From the NCBI GenBank assembly GCA_020351995.1, contig CP070674.1:1609147-1673146 (forward strand): a stretch of 64,000 bases of DNA. The letters run 5' to 3'. The notes under the pieces are model-generated. The model was not told the origin of the DNA and did not search any database. It was given only the letters and a program-made list of their open reading frames with translations. Both the position numbers and the translations under genes were made by a program. Source of the DNA: Candidatus Zixiibacteriota bacterium (lineage in GTDB: Bacteria; Zixibacteria; MSB-5A5; GN15; FEB-12). Of the stretch, positions 41,995 through 50,518 are shown piece by piece; position 1 is the stretch's first letter, and every line of letters starts with the position of its first letter.

Positions 41995-43677
41995 GTGAAT
42001 TGTAGGGTACTCACTCTCAAGATATTTGTTTTCGCTGCCCTGGTTTTAATTGGCGTGGATCGCACCGGGCGCTCCCAGGAAAATTCGGTCGGTGCGAATC
42101 GGCAAATCACCGACTGGGGACAGATGTCTAACGGCCTGCAAATGCGGGTTGGTGCTCCAGCCTCCATCGTTTCTGAAGAATTGGTCGAACTACGTCTGGA
42201 GTTTCGGATCACATCGGATGAGCTTGAGCCTCATATCGAGGATGTCATATTATTGCCTCCCGGGACAAGAGCCACGCTTGACGTGTACAACGAAGTTACC
42301 GGAAGACAGACACAACACGTCTGGAGGCAGTCTGGGCGACCAGGTTTGAATCCCGCACGCTTCAGTGCGTCAACAGACGATAGCCGTGGCTTTCTCAGCA
42401 CTACGATAAAGATCCCTACGCCTTTAGTGATTGTCGAATCTGAGGTGCGGTGTAAACTCGACCTGTTCGTCCCGGCATTTGACTCCTCGGCCTGGAACGG
42501 CTTTGTTTCATCACCTCTATTTGACCTTACGCTAATACCAAAACATAGTGAAATCGAGACCTTAACTGTGGTATTCCCAAGAGAATGCAGGCTACTTCCC
42601 GGCCCTCGCCTTGGCTGTGACACCCTTAGCATGGACAGCGTGAAGATCGCATATCACAAAGGGCTCTGTGTGAGCGGTTCCTATACACCAGACGACATGG
42701 TGATTACTGACCGATGGTTCTCGCTTCCATGGAATATCGTCTTCGAAGATGGACGCATGAGCACATGGCACAAATTCAACATCTACGAAAGCACCGATTG
42801 CCCGCAGCACGCATGGGAACTGGAGGGGAAAGTGTTCCGAATTCTCTGGGAACGCGAATATCAGTTCACGTTGATAAAGGAACAGATGGATTCGCTGACG
42901 ATTCCGGAGCGCGAACAATTCTCATACCATACTTATCTGATGCCCCGCCAAATCAGGGTTACGGACAAAGGCGAGGTAGTTGCGGATGAGAGTAACCCAA
43001 TTCCAATCGAATGCAAGATGAAGCGCGAGTACGAGGTCGGCTATTGGGTTTCAATCGACAGCGAATTTGTTGAATCATTCTATCATGCTCCGCGCTCACC
43101 CTTATATCAATTGCCCCGTCTGCCGACCTGTGAATCGCCTGTGGACTTCGGCATAGCGCTTTTTCAATTTCGTCGGGACCTGATCGGGACTGACAAGATG
43201 GATTCCCCTCCGCGCATTACGCGACTTTGGGCTGCTAACGCTCTTCTTAGCACTACAGCGGCATCCGTTGAAATGGAGCAGTCCAAAGATCTGCGCCTCC
43301 CTCGTCAAACAGTGTGGCGGCAGTGCCGGATGCCCAGAAGACTCAGGATAAACAGCGACTGGCAGGTTGTCGCGGACATGTCGGACCCGATCATGGTAGA
43401 TTTTAAGGAATCTGAAGGGTACCTGCCGCTGGTCAGATTACAGGTTGGAACGGACACCCTGGGCTTTATGTCAACATTTTTGCCCGATATCCTTTGCCAG
43501 CTTGATCCATCGGTGAGCCAGGATTCGTTACTGAACGTGACTCTTTCGCTGGCCCGAGTCGCGGATTCATGTCCGCCGCCCCCAAGAGTATACACCTGGT
43601 GGAGTAAAGAGTACCAGCTTGTAGTTCCGCAGGCACTCGGCGATTCAACGGAAGGAGGGCGGCGTGGTGAACATTAG
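41995..43677 (+). CDS. Secreted protein of unknown function, paralogue A
   Basis: I do not recognise the family. These 560 residues begin with a signal-like N-terminus (VLTLKIFVFAALVLIGV, then a processing region before QENS) and have no later membrane segment. The mature start reads TDWGQMSNGLQMRV, nearly the same as TDWGPESNGLQLRV in the next gene, and WNGFVSSPLFDL matches WHGLLISPQFDL there; the two are divergent paralogues in tandem. The pattern looks like beta-sandwich extracellular domains, which is inference. GTG start at 41995 behind a G-rich Shine-Dalgarno; the last 14 bases overlap paralogue B. Structured repeats flank the pair on both sides. Confidence 0.72.
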   Translation: MNCRVLTLKIFVFAALVLIGVDRTGRSQENSVGANRQITDWGQMSNGLQMRVGAPASIVSEELVELRLEFRITSDELEPHIEDVILLPPGTRATLDVYNEVTGRQTQHVWRQSGRPGLNPARFSASTDDSRGFLSTTIKIPTPLVIVESEVRCKLDLFVPAFDSSAWNGFVSSPLFDLTLIPKHSEIETLTVVFPRECRLLPGPRLGCDTLSMDSVKIAYHKGLCVSGSYTPDDMVITDRWFSLPWNIVFEDGRMSTWHKFNIYESTDCPQHAWELEGKVFRILWEREYQFTLIKEQMDSLTIPEREQFSYHTYLMPRQIRVTDKGEVVADESNPIPIECKMKREYEVGYWVSIDSEFVESFYHAPRSPLYQLPRLPTCESPVDFGIALFQFRRDLIGTDKMDSPPRITRLWAANALLSTTAASVEMEQSKDLRLPRQTVWRQCRMPRRLRINSDWQVVADMSDPIMVDFKESEGYLPLVRLQVGTDTLGFMSTFLPDILCQLDPSVSQDSLLNVTLSLARVADSCPPPPRVYTWWSKEYQLVVPQALGDSTEGGRRGEH

Positions 43678-45625
43678 ATGCGTTTGGGCTAAGCTGGTCC
43701 TGTTGCTGACCGCGGCCAGCCTGCTGTTATTCGTGCGTTCCTCCGCACAGTTGACATCCGAGGAAGAGGGAGTCGATACAACTTCACCCGAGATAGTTAC
43801 CACCGACTGGGGACCGGAATCAAACGGACTTCAACTCAGAGTCACATCGGGCAGAACCTACAATTATCTGGATGCCATTTCCCTCTCCCTTCGGATACGT
43901 GCTGTCGATGGCTCCAATGTGACGTCAATTTTTGGTCGAGACGGTAACATGGGTGGTCCGTACGTCAAACTGCGGCTTGTAGATCTCGAAACCGGGTTGT
44001 CTCGTGACTTTGACACAGTGGCCACACTGTCGAGCCCTTACAAGGAAGGCGACACCGTATCCACAAACCACTCCGAACTCAATCTCGATGTCACCTATCA
44101 TGTGGCCGGCGTGCCCGATAAAATTAATCCGGAATATGAGGCGTATCATCGGGACAACCGCAAATCTCTTTTCGAGTGGAAGACAGCGTGGGACTCGGCG
44201 TCAACTCGACCGCCGATCTCAGGCCTACCCGCCGGGCGTTACAGTGCGAGAGTAGAGATACTTATTGCGCCCGGAGAAGAGGACAGTTGGCACGGGCTTC
44301 TGATTTCCCCGCAATTCGATCTGGCGGTTTCAGATAACACCGCTAAACCCGATACTGTCAGCTTCGTATTCCCCCGCCGACTAGCCTTGCAGCGCGGCCC
44401 CATACTTTGCTCGGACACCAGCAGTTTTGACACCATATCAGTGGTCATTGCCCCACACTACGTCACGTCGTACACAATAGCTGGAAATGTTTCAATGGCA
44501 TACCTGCCCGGACTTCCGTGCCCTCCGGCCATCTTGTTTGGTCCCGATGAACTTCGGCCATACGTTCCCGCTTCCGGCGTCACACTTCAGCTACCCGAAG
44601 GCCCGGTATTCGAGGACGGCGAGGCGATAATGCGATTTAAGTACGAATTGTCTCAACTCTTCTACACTCCGGGAAAACGGCACCGTCGCGCCCGGGCACA
44701 GCTTCGGGAGGAGGTGCTCTGGACCGGGAGTATAGAGACAATCATCACAAGAAGTGAGTATGAGTCGATGAAGGTTCCGGAATTGGAATTATATGACCAT
44801 CACACACTGCTGATTCCTCACAAAGTGTACCTGAGAGAAGGGCGCACAGTAGAGTTCGACAAGGACAGTCTTCTCCCTTTGGGCGTACAGGTCAGCAAAG
44901 GGTCGGGATTCCTAACGACCGTCACGAAGGAAAATCAGATAGTACATCGATACTCCGGTCTTCCGGTATCCCCCCTGGTTGAACTTCCCGGAAGAATAGC
45001 AAGTAATTCCCGGGTGTCGATCAATGTCAGCATATATGAACAGGCCCCGACCTCGGATCTAACGCTCGCAGATACGTTGCGAGAAGATGACAAGGTATGG
45101 TCGGGAGATTTTATTCTGACAAACGTGGGTGATGCATTCGAGATTGCCTTGGAGGAGAAGAGGGAGGCTCCCGTTATTCCCCTGTACCGACGCTATGAAA
45201 TTCCGCGCAGCCTGATATTGACCGATGGCCTGGAAGTTTACGGCGACACCACGAATCCGATCATAGTTGAGCTGGAGAAACTACCGGACGACGTTGTCCT
45301 TGGATATCTGCAGTGCCGTAGCGAGCGGACTGATTGCGACGAATTCAATGAATTAATCCCAACAGACTTCCGGGGTGCACTGGCGTCCCTAAGATTTCCT
45401 ACCATCGACAAAGACTCTATTACCTGCGAGCTGTCGCTGTACAACGCACGCCGCCGGGATGGCGGTTTCTGGTTCAGTGTCGGTTCAAGCCTTGGTTGCC
45501 CGAAACTCTGGAAAAAGACTTACCGAATTCCGGTCACAGAAAAACAGGCGAAGAAGATAAACAAGCAGGTACGCGCGTTGTATAAAGCGCGCGGTATCCC
45601 TTATGATTCGCGACGTCGGCGATAG
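43664..45625 (+). CDS. Secreted protein of unknown function, paralogue B
   Basis: No family is recognised. These 653 residues start with a signal peptide (LVLLLTAASLLLFVRSSAQ). Blocks shared with paralogue A include TDWGPESNGLQLRV near the mature N-terminus, WHGLLISPQFDL, FVFPRRLALQRGPILCSD and, near the end, IPRSLILTDGLEVYGDTTNPI against MPRRLRINSDWQVVADMSDP. It is about 90 residues longer than A and ends with a basic tail (YDSRRRR). No sorting domain or lipobox is seen. The GTG start lies 14 bases inside paralogue A, so they are co-translated and perhaps act together at the cell surface or in the periplasm. Confidence 0.72.
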   Translation: MVNIRCVWAKLVLLLTAASLLLFVRSSAQLTSEEEGVDTTSPEIVTTDWGPESNGLQLRVTSGRTYNYLDAISLSLRIRAVDGSNVTSIFGRDGNMGGPYVKLRLVDLETGLSRDFDTVATLSSPYKEGDTVSTNHSELNLDVTYHVAGVPDKINPEYEAYHRDNRKSLFEWKTAWDSASTRPPISGLPAGRYSARVEILIAPGEEDSWHGLLISPQFDLAVSDNTAKPDTVSFVFPRRLALQRGPILCSDTSSFDTISVVIAPHYVTSYTIAGNVSMAYLPGLPCPPAILFGPDELRPYVPASGVTLQLPEGPVFEDGEAIMRFKYELSQLFYTPGKRHRRARAQLREEVLWTGSIETIITRSEYESMKVPELELYDHHTLLIPHKVYLREGRTVEFDKDSLLPLGVQVSKGSGFLTTVTKENQIVHRYSGLPVSPLVELPGRIASNSRVSINVSIYEQAPTSDLTLADTLREDDKVWSGDFILTNVGDAFEIALEEKREAPVIPLYRRYEIPRSLILTDGLEVYGDTTNPIIVELEKLPDDVVLGYLQCRSERTDCDEFNELIPTDFRGALASLRFPTIDKDSITCELSLYNARRRDGGFWFSVGSSLGCPKLWKKTYRIPVTEKQAKKINKQVRALYKARGIPYDSRRRR

Positions 45626-45648
45626 CCCCGTAACCCGCCCTGAGGATC

Positions 45649-45682
45649 CGGTGAATCTGAAGATTCACCGGGCACAACGCAA
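45649..45682 (+). repeat. Module M3, downstream copy
   Basis: CCGGTGAATC (45648-45657) and GATTCACCGG (45662-45671) form a perfect ten-pair stem with a TGAA loop, followed by GCACAACGCAA. It matches 41843-41876 with two substitutions. Confidence 0.78.
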
Positions 45683-45723
45683 TATATCCTGTCAGGTCCA
45701 AACAAATTTGAGCCTGTCACCCG

Positions 45724-45780
45724 GGTGTCGAAACCTTCGTCTGTCGACGAACCCTGACGGGCAAGGGGTTTCGACCTACT
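45724..45780 (+). repeat. Module M2 (three-helix structured repeat), downstream copy
   Basis: GTCGAAACC (45727-45735) and GGTTTCGAC (45767-45775) pair perfectly. Inside are TTCGTC-TGTC-GACGAA (45736-45751) and CCC-TGAC-GGG (45752-45761). The inner hairpin shares no stem sequence with the upstream copy, but both pair perfectly. Confidence 0.72.
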
Positions 45781-45788
45781 TCATCTGC

Positions 45789-45851
45789 CAACATGCAAGG
45801 ATCCCGCAGCAAGTGGGGCACCCAGGCGAGATCGCAGGGATCCTGCCCCAC
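45789..45851 (+). repeat. Module M1, downstream copy with extra hairpin
   Basis: Starts CAACATGCAAGGATCCCGCA like 41533. GTGGGGCA (45813-45820) pairs perfectly with TGCCCCAC (45844-45851), and GGATCC occurs on both sides of the loop region. Confidence 0.68.
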
Positions 45852-45871
45852 GAATCCTAGTGACTGCAACC

Positions 45872-45897
45872 AAAAAAGACTGCCAGGGCAGTCTTTT
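45872..45897 (-). terminator. Intrinsic terminator of rpmB
   Basis: AAAAGACTGCC (45874-45884) and GGCAGTCTTTT (45887-45897) are perfectly complementary. Read on the minus strand, the stem is followed by a T run (45877-45872). It lies 49 bases after the rpmB stop and could also stop weak transcription from the left. Confidence 0.75.
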
Positions 45898-45945
45898 GGA
45901 ATCTTACGCGGCGAACAACGTCGAAGCGCCGGTGGTGCTGCGAGC

Positions 45946-46170
45946 TTACGTGCCGGTGGCGGCGTTGGGCTTTTTGACACGGACATGCTTGGTGACTTTA
46001 CCGGCCTTCAAACATGAAGTACACACCGTGATCTTCTTCGGCGTACCGTCAACCAGTGCCCGTACCCTCTGAAGATTAGGATTGAACCGTCTCTTGGTCA
46101 CGTTGTGAGCGTGGGAGACATTGTTGCCGGTGACCGGCCTCTTTCCGCATATTTCACAAACTTTTGCCAT
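45946..46170 (-). CDS. rpmB: 50S ribosomal protein L28
   Basis: This 74-residue L28 starts at the ATG on 46168-46170 ([20 protein letters not shown]). It has the four-cysteine zinc form: CEIC near the N-terminus and CTSC at about 55-58. [19 protein letters not shown] is the conserved RNA-binding core. It ends with a short KKPNAATGT tail. The Shine-Dalgarno (AAGGAG, minus strand, 46188-46183) is 12 bases away, rather far. Divergent from serS, with a terminator downstream. Confidence 0.94.
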   Translation of the reverse strand: MAKVCEICGKRPVTGNNVSHAHNVTKRRFNPNLQRVRALVDGTPKKITVCTSCLKAGKVTKHVRVKKPNAATGT

Positions 46171-46198
46171 CGTTTTCGATAACTCCTTCAACTGTAAG

Positions 46199-46215
46199 AG
46201 CCATAAATTATGGCT
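46199..46215 (-). promoter_or_regulatory. Palindrome in the rpmB leader
   Basis: AGCCATAAATTATGGCT is a perfect palindrome with one central base, ten bases upstream of the rpmB Shine-Dalgarno. A near-palindrome with GCC-AAAA-GGC follows at about 46217-46235. These could form leader hairpins or a protein site controlling L28; inference only. Confidence 0.4.
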
Positions 46216-46326
46216 ATTCTGCCAAAAGGCAAGAAATATCTCGCGCCGGGTGGGTTTTTCTCGTGTAACATCTTGTCGATCAACACGATCTTTGAGTATA
46301 ACACTATGGGGGCAAAATGGTTGCAA

Positions 46327-46355
46327 TTGACTTAATTTGTTGATTAAGTTATAAT
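46327..46355 (+). promoter_or_regulatory. Strong sigma-70-type promoter of the serS operon
   Basis: TTGACT at 46327-46332, a 17-base spacer and a perfect TATAAT at 46350-46355. Predicted start near 46362 leaves a leader of about 48 bases before serS. Confidence 0.8.
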
Positions 46356-46409
46356 TAGTCCAACTTATAAGAGAGATAACGCTACTTCTGAGCAGGGAAA
46401 AGAACCTTT

Positions 46410-47675
46410 ATGCTTGATATGAAGTTCATCCGGGAGAACCCCGATTTGGTCAAAGCCGGACTGGCCAAAAAATACGACAATGCCGATATCGACCAGCTTC
46501 TGGCTCTAGATGAGCAGCGTCGAGAGATAATCCGCAATGTTGAGAATCTCAAGGCCGAACGCAACAAAGCCTCGGCCGAAATCGCCCAGTCCAAGAAAAC
46601 TGGCAAGCCCGCTGACAAGGCTATCGAAAATATGCGCAAAGTGGGCGACGAAATCGCCGGGCTCGATAACAACCTTCGCGAGATGGAACAGAAAATACAC
46701 GACCAGTTGATCTGGATACCGAACCTTCCCCACGACTCTGTCCCGGTTGGTGAGGACGAAAGCGCGGCCGTGGAAATTCGTAGTTGGGGAGAGATTCCCA
46801 AACCGGATTTCGAGGTCCAGCCACACTGGGAAATCGGTGAGAAGTTAGGTGTCCTTGACCTTCCCGCCGCAGCGAGGATTTCCGGCTCGGGTTTTTACCT
46901 ACTCAAGAGACTGGGCGCGCGACTTCAGCGAGCCCTCATCAACTATATGCTCGACGTACATATAGCGGACGGCTATGAGGAAATCGCGCCGCCGTTTATC
47001 GTGAATGAGCAGGCGATGTTCGGGACGGGGCAGATTCCCAAGATGGCCGAGGATATGTACCGCACCGAAAACGATAATATGTACCTCATCCCGACCGGTG
47101 AAGTCCCCGTTACGAACCTGTACCGGGACGAGATTCTGAGCTACAAGGACCTGCCCATGAACATGGTTTGCTATACGCCGTGTTTCCGTCGCGAAGCCGG
47201 GGCGGCCGGGAAAGATACGCGGGGAATGATAAGGGTACATCAATTCGACAAGGTGGAACTGGTGTCGATTGTCAGGCCGGAAGTGTCGTATGACCAGCTG
47301 GAAACACTGACCGCGCAGGCAGAGAAGATACTTCAGGGACTGGAAATTCCCTACCGGGTGTGTGCACTGGCAACCGGTGATCTGTCGTTCGCGGCGGCCA
47401 AGTGTTATGACATTGAACTGTGGGCGGCCGGAGTGCAAAAGTACCTGGAGATATCATCGATATCGAATTTCGAGGATTTCCAGGCCCGTAGAATGAATTG
47501 CCGGTTCCGTGATGAGGATAAGAAAGTCAGGTTTCCGCACACGCTCAACGGTTCCGGGGTGGCACTGGCGCGGCTGATTCCGGCGGTGTTGGAGAACTAT
47601 CAGAACCCGGACGGGAGTGTGACGATACCGAAGGTGCTTCGCCGGTACATGGGCGGGGTCGAGAAGATAGGCTAA
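46410..47675 (+). CDS. serS: Seryl-tRNA synthetase
   Basis: This 421-residue class II synthetase has an N-terminal tRNA-binding coiled coil (about 28-105). Motif 2 is CYTPCFRREAGAAGKDTRGM with HQFDKVEL following, and motif 3 is NGSGVALARLIPAVLENYQ. FIRENPDLVKAGLAKKY is the typical N-terminus. It leads an operon from the promoter at 46327; its stop overlaps the next ATG by one base (TAATG), so a housekeeping enzyme and a signalling pair share one message. Confidence 0.96.
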   Translation: MLDMKFIRENPDLVKAGLAKKYDNADIDQLLALDEQRREIIRNVENLKAERNKASAEIAQSKKTGKPADKAIENMRKVGDEIAGLDNNLREMEQKIHDQLIWIPNLPHDSVPVGEDESAAVEIRSWGEIPKPDFEVQPHWEIGEKLGVLDLPAAARISGSGFYLLKRLGARLQRALINYMLDVHIADGYEEIAPPFIVNEQAMFGTGQIPKMAEDMYRTENDNMYLIPTGEVPVTNLYRDEILSYKDLPMNMVCYTPCFRREAGAAGKDTRGMIRVHQFDKVELVSIVRPEVSYDQLETLTAQAEKILQGLEIPYRVCALATGDLSFAAAKCYDIELWAAGVQKYLEISSISNFEDFQARRMNCRFRDEDKKVRFPHTLNGSGVALARLIPAVLENYQNPDGSVTIPKVLRRYMGGVEKIG

Positions 47676-48943
47676 TGGCAGAGAACAAAGCCACAAAAGG
47701 CCGGGCCACGGACTCCCTTTATATTGGCAAGTCGACGGCATTCAAGATATTCCTGCTTACGGGAGTGGCGGTGCTGTCGGCCGTTTTTATCTGGTACACG
47801 TTCAGCGTGATAGACCAGTTAAAGGCCAATACGCGATCACAGGTGGAGAAGTATGTTCGGATGTGGCAACTCGCGGCCAATTCGAATATGACCGGCTCGG
47901 AACTTCAGTTCATCTTCGATGAAGTCATAGTCAAAGCGAATTTCCCGATAGTGGTTCTTGATTCCGAGGGGGAAGCGATTCACTACCGGAACGTGGAAGG
48001 CGTGCTGCCGGGTGACACGACGGCGAAGACCCGTGCGTATCTAAAGCAAGTGGCGGAGGAGATGATTAGGCAAAACGGGGAATATCCGCTGGTATATAGT
48101 GGGCCGGAGGCGGGGGAAGGTTTCACCAATTATCTCTGTTACGGTAATTCAAAGGTCATCAATCAACTGAGGGTTATGCCGTTTATCGAGATCGGTATTG
48201 TGGTGGCTTTCATGTTAGTGGCGATAATCGGGTTTCAGAATATCCGGCGCAGTGAGGAACGGCATATCTGGGTGGGAATGGCCAAGGAGACCGCCCATCA
48301 GTTGGGGACTCCGATATCGTCGTTGATGGGTTGGTTGGAGGTGCTCCAGACCGAGCGCGACGCGGGAAGTTTCAGGGGCGAGCAGAGGCAACTACTTGAT
48401 GATACGCTGTCAAATTCGCGTGATGACGTTATCAGGTTGACGAAAGTGGCTAACCGGTTCGGTCAGATCGGCTCGGTCCCCGAACTTAAAGAGTACGACC
48501 TCAACGAGGTGATCATAGAGACGGTCGAGTATTTCCGCCGGCGGCTTCCTTTTGAGGGTGATGGGATCAAGATCGAGTTCAACCCGGGCGAGGTTCCCCC
48601 GGTGAGGCTAAACGGCGAGTTATTTGGCTGGGCGCTGGAGAACCTTGTCAAGAACTCGCTGCATGCGGTGGACCCGAAGGGCGGACGTATCGATCTTCGA
48701 AGCCATATAATAAATTCGGGGAAGTGGGTGATGATAGAGATAGTCGACAACGGTAAAGGAATCCCGCCGCGGGCCTCGCGCAAGATATTCAGGGCCGGGT
48801 TCACGACCAAGAAGCGCGGCTGGGGCCTGGGGCTGACCCTGGTAAAGCGGATCGTTGAGGAGTACCATAACGGTCGTGTAGTCCTGAAAAGGTCGAAGCC
48901 GGGGGAGACGGTTTTCGAGGTATTGCTTCCGGCGGGAAAGTAG
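47675..48943 (+). CDS. porY: Membrane sensor histidine kinase, PorY-like partner of PorX
   Basis: These 422 residues contain a membrane helix at about 24-45, a periplasmic sensor of about 125 residues and a second helix at about 170-190. The dimerisation helix AKETAHQLGTPISSLMGWLE follows, with phospho-His about 208. The ATPase domain shows ENLVKNSLHAV (N box), DNGKGIP (G1) and GWGLGLTLVKRI (G2). The ETAHQLGTP version of the H box is typical of FCB kinases. It directly precedes a PorX-type regulator, so a PorY role (control of type IX secretion) is inferred from neighbourhood; in Porphyromonas the two genes are unlinked. Confidence 0.75.
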   Translation: MAENKATKGRATDSLYIGKSTAFKIFLLTGVAVLSAVFIWYTFSVIDQLKANTRSQVEKYVRMWQLAANSNMTGSELQFIFDEVIVKANFPIVVLDSEGEAIHYRNVEGVLPGDTTAKTRAYLKQVAEEMIRQNGEYPLVYSGPEAGEGFTNYLCYGNSKVINQLRVMPFIEIGIVVAFMLVAIIGFQNIRRSEERHIWVGMAKETAHQLGTPISSLMGWLEVLQTERDAGSFRGEQRQLLDDTLSNSRDDVIRLTKVANRFGQIGSVPELKEYDLNEVIIETVEYFRRRLPFEGDGIKIEFNPGEVPPVRLNGELFGWALENLVKNSLHAVDPKGGRIDLRSHIINSGKWVMIEIVDNGKGIPPRASRKIFRAGFTTKKRGWGLGLTLVKRIVEEYHNGRVVLKRSKPGETVFEVLLPAGK

Positions 48944-48955
48944 ACAGGTTGGGAA

Positions 48956-50515
48956 ATGGCAAAGCAGGCGCCAGCGAAAAAGATACTGTGGGTTGACGAT
49001 GAGATTGAGTCGTTGAAACCGCATGTAATTTTTCTGCGGAAGAGAGGTTTCGAGGTTGACACGGCTATGTCGGGTGAGGACGGCCTGGCCAAAGTGGCCA
49101 AGGAATTATATGACCTGGTGCTGCTCGATGAGATGATGCCGGGCAAGGACGGACTTACGACGCTGGAAGAGATCAAAGACATCAGACCTCATCTACCGGT
49201 TGTGATGGTGACAAAATCCGAGGAAGAATCGCTGATGGATGACGCCATCGGGCAAAAGATAGATGATTACCTGGTTAAGCCGGTGAACCCGTCACAGATA
49301 CTTTCCGTAATCAAGCGTCTTCTGGAATCGCGTCAGATAATCATATCGTCGTCGATGCGACGCTATATTGCTGAGATAAATCGTTTCAATCAGAAGTTGT
49401 ACGGTGAGGTCGGTCCCGATGACTGGCTGGAGGCGGCGAGGATACTGGCCACCTGGAGCCTTGAGCTCGACGAGAACAGTGACCCCGGCTTGGAGCAGGC
49501 GCTGGCGGGCACCCGCAAAGAGTGGAACAACGAGTTCACCAAGTATATGGAGGCGAATTACCCTTGCTGGTTGTTTGGTGAGAAGCGTCCGCTTCTATCG
49601 CCCGACGTTACCGGGAAATATGTTGTGCCGGAATTGACCGCTGACAAGAGAGTTCTTTTTGTTGTTATAGATTGCATGAGGCTCGACCAGTGGATGCTCA
49701 TCGAACCGCTGCTGGCCGAGTATTACAATATCGAGAGAGAATATTATTTTTCGATTCTTCCCAGCGCCACGCCGTTTGCCCGTAACGCGCTTTTCGCCGG
49801 TCTTTTCCCCGATCAGATCCATGAGGCTTACCCGGACAATTACAGGGCGCAGGAGGAGGGTTCGTTAAACAGGTACGAGGAAGAGTTTCTCCGGGAGAGT
49901 CTCATCAGACAGGGGTTGCCGGCCGACTTGCGCAGCAGGTATTTGAAGGTACATAATGACTCTGAGGGTGAGGCTCTGGCCAGGAGAGTAGCGGATCTCT
50001 ACGACACTCAGCTGGTTTCGATCGTGTACAATTTCCTTGATATGCTGGTTCACGGGCGTTCGAACAACGTGATCCTCAAGGAGATCGCCGGGACAGAAGC
50101 GGCTTTCAGGTCGCTGATGAAGAGCTGGTTCGTGCACTCATCGTTATTTTCCATTCTCAAGGCTTTCGCCAGTCGCGATTTTACGGTAGTCATAACCTCA
50201 GATCATGGATCGGTGCTCTGTCAGAGGGGGACGATGGCGCACGGAAGAAGGACAACCTCGACGAATCTCCGGTATAAGTACGGGGACAATCTGAACTCGG
50301 ACCCCAAGGATTCGGTGCTGGTCAAGAAGCCGGAGGAGTGGCGTCTTCCGGCCCTGACGCTGGCGACGACCTTTATTATCGCTAAAGAGGATTTTTATTT
50401 CGTTTATCCCAACCGTTATAACGAGATGGTGCGACATTTTCACAATTCCTTTCAGCATGGGGGGATTTCCCTGGAGGAAATGGTGGTGCCGCTGGTTATA
50501 CTTAATCCTAAATAA
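48956..50515 (+). CDS. porX: PorX-type response regulator with PglZ phosphatase-superfamily domain
   Basis: This 519-residue protein has the PorX layout. Receiver domain 1-120: acidic pair in VDDE, phospho-Asp 58 in LLDEMMPGKDG, Lys 108 in YLVKPV. A helical linker follows, then a PglZ alkaline-phosphatase-like domain from about 230: VVIDCMRLDQW, SATPFARNALFAG (catalytic Thr), DMLVHGRSN, TSDHGSVL and FQHGGISLEEMVVPL, the expected metal ligands. PorX binds zinc, has phosphodiesterase activity on nucleotides and controls type IX secretion in Bacteroidota. No BREX genes are near. Two proteins with type IX-like tails are encoded in this window. Confidence 0.85.
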   Translation: MAKQAPAKKILWVDDEIESLKPHVIFLRKRGFEVDTAMSGEDGLAKVAKELYDLVLLDEMMPGKDGLTTLEEIKDIRPHLPVVMVTKSEEESLMDDAIGQKIDDYLVKPVNPSQILSVIKRLLESRQIIISSSMRRYIAEINRFNQKLYGEVGPDDWLEAARILATWSLELDENSDPGLEQALAGTRKEWNNEFTKYMEANYPCWLFGEKRPLLSPDVTGKYVVPELTADKRVLFVVIDCMRLDQWMLIEPLLAEYYNIEREYYFSILPSATPFARNALFAGLFPDQIHEAYPDNYRAQEEGSLNRYEEEFLRESLIRQGLPADLRSRYLKVHNDSEGEALARRVADLYDTQLVSIVYNFLDMLVHGRSNNVILKEIAGTEAAFRSLMKSWFVHSSLFSILKAFASRDFTVVITSDHGSVLCQRGTMAHGRRTTSTNLRYKYGDNLNSDPKDSVLVKKPEEWRLPALTLATTFIIAKEDFYFVYPNRYNEMVRHFHNSFQHGGISLEEMVVPLVILNPK

Positions 50516-50518
50516 GCC

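Larger units (their letters stand above)
45626..45945. other. Gene-free repeat region after the paralogue pair
   Basis: No gene is seen. It holds the second copies of modules M3, M2 and M1 (in that order) and then the rpmB terminator. Orientation is the same as upstream of the pair but the order is reversed. Confidence 0.75.

Noticed and set aside
48956-50515. PglZ domain as part of a BREX phage-defence system
   Set aside because: The protein has an N-terminal receiver domain and sits beside a histidine kinase; no brxC, pglX, brxA/B or brxL-like gene is present. PorX explains it better.
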